A DNA stretch of 49,436 bases from contig CAJUQH010000016.1 of assembly GCA_910588095.1 (NCBI GenBank), forward strand, positions 1 to 49,436. The letters are read 5' to 3'. The DNA comes from an uncultured Eggerthellaceae bacterium (GTDB lineage: Bacteria; Actinomycetota; Coriobacteriia; Coriobacteriales; Eggerthellaceae). The translations under genes and the position numbers were made by a program. Positions 1-7,027 of this stretch are shown piece by piece; positions within the stretch are counted from its first letter, which is position 1, and every line of letters starts with the position of its first letter. The notes beneath the pieces are model-generated. The model worked only from the letters and a program-made list of their open reading frames with translations. It was not told the DNA's origin and searched no databases.

Positions 1-947
1 TCGTCACCCCAGGCAGCGTGAACGAGGGCGACCGCACGCCTATCGCTGAGGTGTCTTACGAGTTCGCTGTGGCCGATGGCGAGGTGGACAAGGAGATACC
101 TGGAGACCCGCTCTACATCGAGGACAATGGCACCATCTACAGCTTCGACTACATAAAGAAGGCTGCCGACGACCTTTCTGCCAAAGGCAACGCGTCCTCC
201 TACTACGCCCAGTTCAAAGGCTGGCTCGACAAGCAGGTCATGACCAACGGCAACCCAGGACCCGGGCCTTACTTCAAGCTGCGGGTGGATAGCGCCTATC
301 ACGACGTGCAGCTGCTCGGCATCTGCCAGGACACCAAGACCGCAGGCGGCAAGGCGGGGCTGACGTTCGGGTTCAAGGACATATACGCATTCAGGGATAC
401 CGCGAACAGCATCGCTGGTGACAAGCCGTTCAATAGCGCCATGAATACGACTGACGCTGTTGCTGGCGGATGGGCTAATATGCCCCTGCGCACGCGCTTG
501 ACCACAACGTTCTATAACAGCCTTGACCCGAAGATGCGCGCCGCAATAGCGCGAGTGACCAAGCAGCAGCAAGTCAACGGCGGCGCGACTGCCAGCTATT
601 TGCAGTCAACCTACAACGAGACCATTTGGCTGCCATCGACGTTCGAGGTGTTTGGCTTGGGCATCGCGCAGCTCAACCAGTCGGAGGCCCTTTCGGCATC
701 GCGGTTCCAGTACCAGGCATTCCAGGGAAACGGCAGTTCGACGACGAACATACGAGCGATGAAGCGGTATTACGGCGTTGGGGGCAATCCTGCTGCTGGT
801 GACGTGCCAGGCAATCCGCAGTATTGGTTCTTACGCTCCGCTGGCCAGCTGAACACCCATGCTTTCGGCACGGTCACCAGCATGGGGGTAGGGACTAACA
901 GCTATGCGAACGGCAACCTTGGCGTCGTTCCGTGCTTCGCGATGTAA
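1..947 (+). CDS. Surface protein, 3' part, C-terminal DUF6273 domain (partial)
   Basis: The reading frame is open at the window edge (first full codon at base 3), so the N-terminus, including any signal peptide, lies outside. The visible 314 residues begin with a stalk-like segment (TPGSVNEGDRTPIAEVSYEF) that is almost identical in protein to the minus-strand gene at 48252-49436. A linker follows, then a C-terminal domain of about 220 residues that I recognise as DUF6273: GICQDTKTAGGKAGLTFGF, a WANMPLRTRL segment, ETIWLPSTFEVFG, QYWFLRSAG and the terminal GVVPCFAM. DUF6273 occurs mostly at the C-termini of secreted or surface proteins of Firmicutes and Coriobacteriia; its function is not known to me. 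No sortase motif or transmembrane anchor is present at the C-terminus. The internal GTG at 18 is not a credible start because homology continues upstream of it. Confidence 0.8.
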   Translation, partial: VTPGSVNEGDRTPIAEVSYEFAVADGEVDKEIPGDPLYIEDNGTIYSFDYIKKAADDLSAKGNASSYYAQFKGWLDKQVMTNGNPGPGPYFKLRVDSAYHDVQLLGICQDTKTAGGKAGLTFGFKDIYAFRDTANSIAGDKPFNSAMNTTDAVAGGWANMPLRTRLTTTFYNSLDPKMRAAIARVTKQQQVNGGATASYLQSTYNETIWLPSTFEVFGLGIAQLNQSEALSASRFQYQAFQGNGSSTTNIRAMKRYYGVGGNPAAGDVPGNPQYWFLRSAGQLNTHAFGTVTSMGVGTNSYANGNLGVVPCFAM

Positions 948-971
948 GGGGAAGCGGCCTTTGGCAAGTCG

Positions 972-1002
972 ACACCATGAACAGTGCCCCTGTTCATGGT
1001 GT
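972..1002. repeat. 13-bp perfect palindrome, member of a dispersed family
   Basis: ACACCATGAACAG (972-984) is the exact reverse complement of 990-1002, with a 5-base loop TGCCC. It lies between two convergent genes, so it could work as a bidirectional terminator, but no T-run follows. Its reverse complement shares TGAACAGGGG and CACTGTTCA with the palindrome at 47473-47499, which suggests a REP-like dispersed element. Confidence 0.7.
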
Positions 1003-1010
1003 GCCTCCGC

Positions 1011-1484
1011 TCAGGCGTTCGCCTGCTCCAGCTTGAGGCAGGCCCGGCGCAGGCTGTCGCTCTTGCCCGACCCGGCCACGTCGCCCCGGGCCGACACCAC
1101 GCGATGCGCCGGTATGAGCACGGCCGCTGGGTTCTTCCGCACGGCCACGCCCACGGCTCGGTGCGCCTCGGGCTCGCCCACGGCGGCGGCCAGCTCGGCG
1201 GCGGTGCGCGTCTGCCCGTAGGGGATGGCCTCCACCGCTTCCCACACGCGCTTCTGGAAGGGTGTGCCCGCCACGTCCAGCGGCACGTCGAACGCGGTCC
1301 GCTTGCCGGCGAAGTACTCCTGCAGCTGGGTGGCGCAGCGGTTCGACAGCGGGGTGGGGGCGCAGGTGCCGGGGAAGGTGCGCGCGCCCAGCGCCACGGC
1401 GCTCACGGCCGAGGGCGTGGTGGCTATGGTGAGCGGCCCTTGGGCGGTGCGGTAGGTGAAGTAAGTGGGTGTGCCCGCAGCCAT
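1011..1484 (-). CDS. Alkyltransferase-like protein (ATL), MGMT homologue without the reactive cysteine
   Basis: 158 residues, homologous to the C-terminal DNA-binding domain of O6-methylguanine-DNA methyltransferase: GTPFQKRVWEAVEAIPYGQT, the arginine-finger helix HRAVGVAVRKNP, then IPAHRVV. True alkyltransferases have PCHR, with Cys accepting the alkyl group. Here the codon at 1107-1109 is GCG, giving Ala126. Alkyltransferase-like proteins with Trp or Ala at this place bind O6-alkylguanine lesions without repairing them and pass them to nucleotide excision repair. A shortened N-terminal domain (about 70 residues) is retained. The start at 1484 is chosen for the strong Shine-Dalgarno AGGAGG five bases upstream; the longer frame up to 1571 lacks one. 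The gene is divergent from rpe. It could also be a recently inactivated ogt, but the otherwise intact core argues for a real ATL. Confidence 0.85.
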   Translation of the reverse strand: MAAGTPTYFTYRTAQGPLTIATTPSAVSAVALGARTFPGTCAPTPLSNRCATQLQEYFAGKRTAFDVPLDVAGTPFQKRVWEAVEAIPYGQTRTAAELAAAVGEPEAHRAVGVAVRKNPAAVLIPAHRVVSARGDVAGSGKSDSLRRACLKLEQANA

Positions 1485-1520
1485 TGCGCCTCCTGTGCGC
1501 AGGCCCCGCGCGCGATGCGC

Positions 1521-1526
1521 TAGAAT
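1521..1526 (+). promoter_or_regulatory. Probable -10 box of rpe
   Basis: TAGAAT preceded by GC, matching the GC-TANAAT pattern seen before several genes here. Transcription would start near 1533, giving a leader of about 30 bases with a Shine-Dalgarno at 1552-1557. Confidence 0.5.
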
Positions 1527-1562
1527 GGCCCTACGCTTCCGATGCCGTGAGAAAGGAACGCC

Positions 1563-2258
1563 GTGTTCCAATCCATGAAGATAGCTCCTTCCATTCTATC
1601 AGCAGACCTGATGGACCTCAGCCGCGACGTGGCCATGATGGAGCAAGCGGGCGCGCAGTGGGCGCACATCGACGTGATGGACGGCCATTTCGTGCCTAAC
1701 CTGACCTTCGGCGTGCCGCTGGTGAAGCAGCTGGCGCGCATCACGGACCTGCCGCTGGACGTGCACCTCATGATAAGCAACCCGCTCACCCAGATACCCT
1801 GGTTCGTCGAGGCGGGCGCCACGTCGGTGACGGTGCATGTGGAGGCGTGCGGCCCCGGCGAGCTTGAGCAGGCTGTGGCCATGCTGCACGACGCAGGGGT
1901 GATGGCGGCGGCAGCGATCAAGCCCAAGACGCCGGTCTCGGCCCTGGCGCCGGTGCTGGCCGACCTCGACATGGTGCTGGTCATGAGCGTGGAGCCGGGC
2001 TTCTCGGGCCAGAGCTACATCGCCAGCTCGGAGGTGAAGGTGGCCCATGTGGTGGAGATGGCGCGCGAGGCGGGGGCGAGCCCGCTCATCCAGGTCGACG
2101 GCGGCATAGGAGTGGAGACGGCTGCGCTCGTGGCAGCCCATGGCGCTGACGTGCTGGTGTGCGGCAACGCGGTGTTCGCGGCGACCGACCCGGCGGCGGC
2201 CATATCGGCCATCGAGAGCGCGGGCGACGGCGCGCGGCGCTCGGCCATGTCGCTCTAG
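1563..2258 (+). CDS. rpe: Ribulose-phosphate 3-epimerase
   Basis: Interconverts ribulose 5-phosphate and xylulose 5-phosphate in the non-oxidative pentose phosphate pathway (EC 5.1.3.1). It is a TIM barrel of 231 residues, normal for the family. Signature segments are in order: MKIAPSILSAD, HIDVMDGHFVPNLTFG (metal-binding His and catalytic Asp), DVHLMI, HVEACG, MSVEPGFSGQSYI (second catalytic Asp region shifted to the following barrel strand) and QVDGGIG (phosphate binding). The GTG at 1563 has AAAGGA at 1552-1557, five bases upstream. The alternative ATG at 1575, which would give the more usual MKIAPS start, is 17 bases from that site, so the GTG is preferred. The next gene begins 21 bases after the stop, suggesting co-transcription with the cysteine desulfurase. 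Confidence 0.95.
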   Translation: MFQSMKIAPSILSADLMDLSRDVAMMEQAGAQWAHIDVMDGHFVPNLTFGVPLVKQLARITDLPLDVHLMISNPLTQIPWFVEAGATSVTVHVEACGPGELEQAVAMLHDAGVMAAAAIKPKTPVSALAPVLADLDMVLVMSVEPGFSGQSYIASSEVKVAHVVEMAREAGASPLIQVDGGIGVETAALVAAHGADVLVCGNAVFAATDPAAAISAIESAGDGARRSAMSL

Positions 2259-2279
2259 GCAGAAGGGAAGGCAAGCACG

Positions 2280-3491
2280 ATGACCATGCCCCCGAAGCCC
2301 TACTTGTACCTGGACTACGCGGCCACCGCGCCCCTATGCGCCGAGGCGGCCGAGGCCATGGCCCCCTACGACGGCGTGGGCGAGGCCAGCCTGATGCTGA
2401 ACGCCAACCCGAACTCGCTCCATAGCCCCGGCCGCACCGCCTACCGCGCCCTCGAGGCGGCCCGGCGCACCTTGGCCGAATGCCTGGGCGCGCGCCGCCC
2501 TGACGAGGTGGTGCTCACCGGCGGGGCCACCGAGGCCGACAACGCCGCCCTATGGGGGCTGGCCCGCGCCGAGCGCGATCGCCGCGCCCAGGCGGGCAAG
2601 CCCGTGGCCGAGCCCCACGTCATCGTGAGCTCCATCGAGCATGCGGCGGTGCTGCGGCCTGCCAAGACCATGCGCGCGGCGGGCTTCCGCGTGACGGAGC
2701 TGCCGGTGGATCGCCAGGGCTTCGTGGAGGTGCGCGCGCTGGAGGCGGCGCTTGGCGCCGACACGGTGCTCGTGTCGGTGCAGGCGGCCAATTCCGAGGT
2801 GGGGTCGGTGCAGCCGGTGCGCGAGCTGGCGGCGTGCGCGCACGAGGCCGGTGCGCTGTTCCACACAGATGCGGTGCAGGCGCTGGGCAAGGTGCCGCTG
2901 TCGGTGGGGGAATGGGGCGTGGACGCGGCGTCGTTCTCGGCCCACAAGATCGGCGGCCCGCGTGGGGTGGGGGCGCTGTACCTGAAGGCGCGCACGCCCT
3001 TCGAGCCGCTGATGCGCGGCGGCGGCCAGGAATCGGGGCTGCGGTCGGGCACCCAGAACGTGCGCGGGGCCGTGGGCTTCGCGGCGGCCGCCCGCGCTGC
3101 CACCGCTCATGTGGCCGACGACGCTGCTGCCATGGCAGTGCTGCGCGACAGGCTCTATGGGGCGCTGGCCGCGTTCGGGCCGGTGCAGGCCACAGTGGAC
3201 GTGGAGCCGGGCAGCTTGGACTTCCTTCCCAACGTGGTGAGCGTGCTGGTGGAGGGCCTTGAGAGCGAGACCATGCTCCTGCGCTTCGACGGGCTGGGCA
3301 TCGGGGTGTCGGGCGGCAGCGCCTGCTCGAGCCATTCCCTCGACCCGAGCCACGTGCTGCTTGCCATGGGCGTTCCGGCCGACCTGGCTCACGGTGCCTT
3401 GCGGCTCTCGTTCGGTCGCGGCACGACCATGGCTGACATCGATGCCTTCCTGGCCGCGATGCCGAAGGTACTCGACTGGAAGCGCGCGTAG
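2280..3491 (+). CDS. Cysteine desulfurase (NifS/IscS family)
   Basis: PLP-dependent class V aminotransferase-fold enzyme that releases sulfur from L-cysteine as a persulfide for Fe-S clusters or tRNA thiolation. It has 403 residues, typical of the family. LYLDYAATAPL opens the N-terminus, GGATEADN is the cofactor phosphate site, SIEHAAV contains the active-site His, HTDAVQALGK the cofactor Asp, and SAHKIGGPRG carries the Schiff-base Lys223. The mobile catalytic loop GGSACSSHSLDPSHVL carries Cys349, and its short form is typical of group II IscS/NifS-type loops. AGKPVAEPH is a small insertion. No iscU/nifU scaffold is adjacent, so its exact sulfur acceptor is not evident. The start ATG follows AGAAGGGAAGG. 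The HisJ-like gene follows 13 bases after the stop. Confidence 0.92.
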   Translation: MTMPPKPYLYLDYAATAPLCAEAAEAMAPYDGVGEASLMLNANPNSLHSPGRTAYRALEAARRTLAECLGARRPDEVVLTGGATEADNAALWGLARAERDRRAQAGKPVAEPHVIVSSIEHAAVLRPAKTMRAAGFRVTELPVDRQGFVEVRALEAALGADTVLVSVQAANSEVGSVQPVRELAACAHEAGALFHTDAVQALGKVPLSVGEWGVDAASFSAHKIGGPRGVGALYLKARTPFEPLMRGGGQESGLRSGTQNVRGAVGFAAAARAATAHVADDAAAMAVLRDRLYGALAAFGPVQATVDVEPGSLDFLPNVVSVLVEGLESETMLLRFDGLGIGVSGGSACSSHSLDPSHVLLAMGVPADLAHGALRLSFGRGTTMADIDAFLAAMPKVLDWKRA

Positions 3492-3504
3492 GGAAGGGGC
3501 AGCT

Positions 3505-4320
3505 ATGGAGCTTGTGAGCACGCATTGCCATTCGCACTACTGCGGCCATGGCGAAGGCGAGGTGGCCGAGTACGTCCGTGCCGCTGCCGAAGCCGGGCTC
3601 TCCATGCTGGCGTTCACCGAGCATTACCCGCTCACGGCGGCCTTCGACCCTGACGGCTACCTGAGCGTGCCCGCAGCTGACATGGCGGCATATCGCGCGG
3701 CGGTGGAGCGCGCTCGCGAGCAGCACCCCGGCATGGAGGTGCTGTGCGGCATCGAGATGGACTACCTAGGCAGCATGGAGGACCGCAGCCTGAGCGCAGC
3801 CGACCTGGAGCCCTACGATGTGGTGCTGGGCTCGGTGCACTTCATCGACGGCTGGGCCTTCGACGACCCGGCCCAGCGCGGCCGCTGGGAGGAGCCCGGC
3901 GCGCCCGACGCCATCTGGCGTCGCTACGTCGAGCTGTGGTGCGAGGCGGCGGCCGACCGCACCTTGCGCTTCGACGTGATGTCCCACCCCGACCTGGCCA
4001 AGAAGTTCGGCTATTACCCCAGCTACGGCTTGCAGCCGCTCTACGAGGCCATGGCCGAGGCGGCAGCCGCGGGCGGCCGCATGGTGGAGGTGAACACGTC
4101 GGGCAGCTACTACGCCTGCGCCGAGATGTTCCCCGCGCCCGCCTTGCTCGAGGCGTTCTGCCGTGCGGGCGTGCCCTGCACCGTGGGCACCGACGCCCAT
4201 GTTCCGGCCAACGTGGCTCGTGACGTGCAGGCGGCCTACGACCTCATGCGCAGGGCCGGTTACAAGAGCGTAACCGTTCCCGGCAGGGGTGGCAGCCGGC
4301 GCTCCATCGCGCTTGAATAG
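3505..4320 (+). CDS. PHP-family histidinol-phosphatase-like phosphohydrolase (HisJ type)
   Basis: 271 residues of the PHP superfamily, most like HisJ histidinol-phosphatase (EC 3.1.3.15). Metal-binding motifs follow the family order: THCHSHYCGHG at the N-terminus, FTEHYPL, GIEMDYL, GSVHFIDGWAFD, DVMSHPDL and GTDAHVPANV, giving the His, Glu and Asp ligands of a trinuclear site. The start ATG at 3505 has GGGAAGGGG a few bases upstream; the reading frame extends back into the previous gene but that part is not homologous. No other his genes are nearby, so histidinol phosphate as substrate is inferred from family resemblance only. It probably belongs to the transcript that starts at rpe. Confidence 0.88.
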   Translation: MELVSTHCHSHYCGHGEGEVAEYVRAAAEAGLSMLAFTEHYPLTAAFDPDGYLSVPAADMAAYRAAVERAREQHPGMEVLCGIEMDYLGSMEDRSLSAADLEPYDVVLGSVHFIDGWAFDDPAQRGRWEEPGAPDAIWRRYVELWCEAAADRTLRFDVMSHPDLAKKFGYYPSYGLQPLYEAMAEAAAAGGRMVEVNTSGSYYACAEMFPAPALLEAFCRAGVPCTVGTDAHVPANVARDVQAAYDLMRRAGYKSVTVPGRGGSRRSIALE

Positions 4321-4396
4321 GAGCTGACGGCCCGGGCGCTCTGCTGGCGGCGCGGGCCTGCGCCCTTTACGACCCTAGGGAAGGAAGGCGGTCCCC

Positions 4397-5353
4397 ATGG
4401 CCATCTTCAATCGCGACAAGAAGGCATCGAAGGAGCCCCAGGATGCGCTGGCGCCCCAGGGAGCTCGCGAGCTGGCCCGCACGGAGCGCAGCCTTACCGT
4501 GGGCAAGCTGGAGGAAGCGCTGCTGAAGGACTTCCCGGCTCAAGATGCCGAGGAATGGGATCGCACGGGCCTGCTCGTGGGCGAGCGCGACCTGCCGCTC
4601 GCTGGGGTGGCCATCGCCCTCGATGCCACGGTGCCCGCCATAGCCGAAGCCGCTGCAGCAGGCGCCAACGTGCTGCTGACCCATCACCCAGCGTTCCTCG
4701 ATGCGCCCAGCAGCTTCGCGCCCGAGAAGAGCGTGGCGCTCTCGCCCGGGGCGGGGGTGTGGGCAGCCATCCGGCACAAGGTGGCGCTCATGGACTTCCA
4801 TACTGCGCTGGACGTGAGTCCGGTGGCATCGCGGGTGCTGCCTGCCATGCTGGGCTTCAAGCCCCAGGGCAAGGTGATGGTGCCTGCCGGGGCGGGCGCA
4901 GCCGATGCGGCCGGCGCAGAGCCGGGCACTGCGGTCAAGGGCAAGGGCTACGGGCAGCTGTGCAAGGTGCCCGCTGGCCCCGACGGTCCCGAGACCGTGG
5001 CCCACATAGCGGCCCGCTGCACGTCGGTGCAGGGGCGCGCGCCGCGGGTGTGGGGCGCCTTCGATGCCGAGGTGCGCACTGCGGTGTGCGCCACCGGGTC
5101 GGCCGGCAACGTGGTGGACGCTTGCGTGGCTGCGGGCGTGGACTGCCTGGTCTGCGGCGAGGTGCGCTACCACCAGGCGCTCGACGCGTCGCTGGCGGGG
5201 CTGGCCATCATCGAGCTGGGCCACGACGTGAGCGAGCTGCCCCTGTGCGCCGTGCTGGCCGAGGCGTGTGTGCGCGCCGGGGTGGACAAGGGCAGCATCA
5301 TCATGCTGGATCAGGGCCAGAACTGGGCATACCCCGAGGCTATACGCCTGTAG
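4397..5353 (+). CDS. Nif3-like dinuclear metal centre protein (DUF34/NIF3, YqfO/YbgI)
   Basis: 318 residues of the widely conserved NIF3/DUF34 family, which forms hexameric rings with a two-metal site; some members are annotated as GTP cyclohydrolase I type 2 homologues, and their role is still unsettled. Diagnostic segments are WDRTGLLVGERD near residue 55, LLTHHPAF (metal ligands), HTALDVSPV, and the C-terminal GEVRYHQALDA followed by IIELGHDVSE (further ligands). The first 30 residues (KKASKEPQDALAPQGAREL) are a polar extension not typical of the family. A central Ala/Gly-rich stretch (AGAGAADAAGAE) replaces the long insert of YqfO-type proteins. A Shine-Dalgarno AAGGAAGG lies about 11 bases before the ATG. 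The downstream zinc-ribbon gene is a frequent neighbour of this family. Confidence 0.9.
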   Translation: MAIFNRDKKASKEPQDALAPQGARELARTERSLTVGKLEEALLKDFPAQDAEEWDRTGLLVGERDLPLAGVAIALDATVPAIAEAAAAGANVLLTHHPAFLDAPSSFAPEKSVALSPGAGVWAAIRHKVALMDFHTALDVSPVASRVLPAMLGFKPQGKVMVPAGAGAADAAGAEPGTAVKGKGYGQLCKVPAGPDGPETVAHIAARCTSVQGRAPRVWGAFDAEVRTAVCATGSAGNVVDACVAAGVDCLVCGEVRYHQALDASLAGLAIIELGHDVSELPLCAVLAEACVRAGVDKGSIIMLDQGQNWAYPEAIRL

Positions 5354-5460
5354 GGGCGGCCGCTTCCGCCCTTTCTGCGGCATCTGGCCGCATGGCGCCG
5401 CGCCAACGTGTAAGATGGAACCGACCTGTTCCGTCGAGCACAGAAGGGGCGTGCTGCCGC

Positions 5461-6180
5461 ATGAACGCCACACCAGCTGAGATCGAGACCCTCGAGCGCA
5501 TCCAGGCTATCGATTTGGACCTCATGCGATCCAAGAAGGAGCTCGAAGAGCTTCCCCAGCGCGGCATCATCGCCACGGCCCGCCAGAAGCGCGCTTCGCT
5601 CGAGGAGAAGCTCGAGCAGATAAGCGCCCTGCGCAAGGAGACGTCGCGGAAGGTGACGCGCGCGGCCGATGAGGACGCCTCGCTGGTGAAGAAGGAGCAT
5701 GGTGTGCAGGCGGCCATCAACGCCGCCCAGGGCGACTACCGCAACGTCGAGGCGCGCTCGAAGGAGCTCATGGGCATCGAGAAGCGCCGCTTCGCGCTGT
5801 CGGAGCAGCTGGAGCAGCTGAAGGGCGAGATGTCGAAGATCGATAAGCTCTCGGCCCAGGTGACCGCCGCCATCGAGAAGCTGAATGCCGAGGAGCAGGC
5901 CGCCACCGAGTCGTTCAAGAAGGAAGGTGGGGCCCTTACCGAGGCCATCCAGTCGCTGAAGGCCCAGCGCGAGAGCCTGGCCCAGGGCGTGGGCACCGAG
6001 CTCATGGGCATGTACGACCGCATCCTGGCGCGCTCGGGCGGGGTCGCCATCGGGCATCTGGCCGATAGCCGCTGCGGCATCTGCCGCGCGTCCATCGACA
6101 GTGGCCGTCTCATCGACCTGCGCAACCAAGCGCCGCTCGGAGAATGCCCCAGCTGCAAGCGCCTGCTCATCATCGGCTAG
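5461..6180 (+). CDS. Coiled-coil protein with C-terminal C4 zinc ribbon (DUF164/zf-RING_7 family)
   Basis: 239 residues. Residues 1-190 are almost entirely charged heptads (for example KKELEELPQRG, EQLEQLKGEMSKIDKL), predicted as an antiparallel coiled coil. The C-terminus carries a C4 zinc ribbon, CGIC...CPSC (residues about 205-235). This is the architecture of the conserved DUF164 family that usually sits beside Nif3-like genes, as here. Related chlamydial CdsZ assists type III secretion, but there is no sign of such a system here, so the role is unknown. The ATG at 5461 is the first good start within the conserved region. A TAAGAT at 5411-5416 may be a -10 box, so this gene may have its own promoter in the 107-bp gap after the Nif3-like gene. 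Confidence 0.85.
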   Translation: MNATPAEIETLERIQAIDLDLMRSKKELEELPQRGIIATARQKRASLEEKLEQISALRKETSRKVTRAADEDASLVKKEHGVQAAINAAQGDYRNVEARSKELMGIEKRRFALSEQLEQLKGEMSKIDKLSAQVTAAIEKLNAEEQAATESFKKEGGALTEAIQSLKAQRESLAQGVGTELMGMYDRILARSGGVAIGHLADSRCGICRASIDSGRLIDLRNQAPLGECPSCKRLLIIG

Positions 6181-6306
6181 GGCGCGGGGCTTCGGGCTGC
6201 CGGGCGTGCCGGGCCGCGTGATGCGGGCTGGCAGGCACTGACAGGGGCCGTTCCCGTATGCCTCGCTCGCTGCCTGCGCGGAACCTCCGGCAAGGCAGCG
6301 GTTCTC

Positions 6307-6315
6307 TGCTATAAT
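6307..6315 (+). promoter_or_regulatory. Extended -10 promoter of the tRNA pair
   Basis: TGC followed by TATAAT (6310-6315), a perfect extended -10 element. Transcription would begin near 6322, five bases before the mature 5' end of tRNA-Pro. Confidence 0.75.
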
Positions 6316-6326
6316 GGCCTGCGCGT

Positions 6327-6403
6327 CGGGACGTGGCGCAGTCTGGTAGCGCGCCTGCTTTGGGAGCAGGATGTCGCAGGTTCGAATCCTGTCGTCCCGA
6401 CCA
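6327..6403 (+). tRNA. tRNA-Pro (anticodon UGG)
   Basis: 77 bases including an encoded CCA. Acceptor CGGGACG pairs with CGTCCCG (6393-6399), discriminator A. The D-arm is TGGCGCAGTCTGGTAGCGC, the anticodon stem CCTGC/GCAGG encloses TTTGGGA (anticodon TGG), and the T-arm contains GGTTCGAATCC. It decodes CCA and, through wobble, other Pro codons. Confidence 0.97.
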
Positions 6404-6411
6404 CGCACTGT

Positions 6412-6485
6412 GCGGGCGTAGTTCAATGGCAGAACCTGAGCCTTCCAAGCTCATGACGCGGGTTCGATTCCCGTCGCCCGCTCCA
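6412..6485 (+). tRNA. tRNA-Gly (anticodon UCC)
   Basis: 74 bases including CCA. Acceptor GCGGGCG pairs with CGCCCGC (6475-6481), discriminator T. The anticodon stem TGAGC/GCTCA encloses CTTCCAA (anticodon TCC). The T-arm contains GGTTCGATTCC. It follows tRNA-Pro by eight bases and is surely co-transcribed with it. Confidence 0.97.
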
Positions 6486-6636
6486 CCTTTCAAGCCAGGC
6501 CAAGAGGCGCTTCCTTTGCTCGCGGCCCTCATCGCAAGAGTCGATGTTCCCCACATCCTCATTCAGCCATTGTCTGGGAAAGCCGTTTCCCGCATCACGT
6601 CGAATAGGTGCAACAATCTGTCCCTTCCCTGCATAT

Positions 6637-6666
6637 TATAGGTAGAGGGGATATAGGTAGAGGGGA
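6637..6666 (+). repeat. Perfect 15-bp tandem duplication
   Basis: TATAGGTAGAGGGGA occurs twice without gap (6637-6651 and 6652-6666), immediately before the sigma-factor remnant. Each unit carries a purine-rich AGAGGGGA that could serve as Shine-Dalgarno. A TATTAT at 6634-6639 overlaps the first copy and may be a -10 box. Confidence 0.9.
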
Positions 6667-6676
6667 AAGGGTGCCA

Positions 6677-7027
6677 TTGAGCCGTGATGCCGCGATAGAC
6701 CTGGCCGATGCCGAAGCGGCCACCGTGCGCTGGGTCTCGATGGTCTGGCGCTTGGTGCAGTGCCGGCTGCGCAGCAGGGCCGATGCCGAGGACGCGTTCC
6801 AGAACACGTTCTTGGCGCTCTGCCGCAACCAGCCGGCGTTCGAGAGCCTCGAGCACCAGAAGGCGTGGCTGCTGCGATGCGCCATCAACTGCTGCAACCA
6901 GATAAACCGGGCGCGTGCGGGGCGGCTGGCTTGCAGGCGATGGGCAAGCGGCGGAGAGCCTGTTCGCCGTCAAGGCCTATGCGTCCACCACCGAAAGCGT
7001 GTTCGATGCTGCCAGCGGCGCCACTGA
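6677..7027 (+). pseudogene. ECF sigma factor, truncated after region 2
   Basis: Residues after the TTG at 6677 (or GTG at 6671) read as sigma-70 region 2 of an extracytoplasmic-function sigma factor: VSMVWRLVQCRLRSRADAED, AFQNTFLALCRNQPAF and KAWLLRCAINCCNQINR (core binding and -10 recognition helices). Homology stops near base 6930. Region 4, the -35 binding helix-turn-helix, is missing, and the frame then runs for 30 residues through sequence that codes in another frame, ending at 7027. An ECF factor without region 4 should not recognise promoters, so this is read as a pseudogene created by a deletion that joined it to the following gene. The alternative, a small regulatory region-2-only protein, cannot be excluded. 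Confidence 0.7.

Noticed and set aside
6915..6945. Programmed frameshift joining the sigma remnant to the following frame
   Set aside because: No slippery sequence or stimulatory structure is visible, and the product would be a sigma region 2 fused to an extracellular-type domain, which is not sensible.
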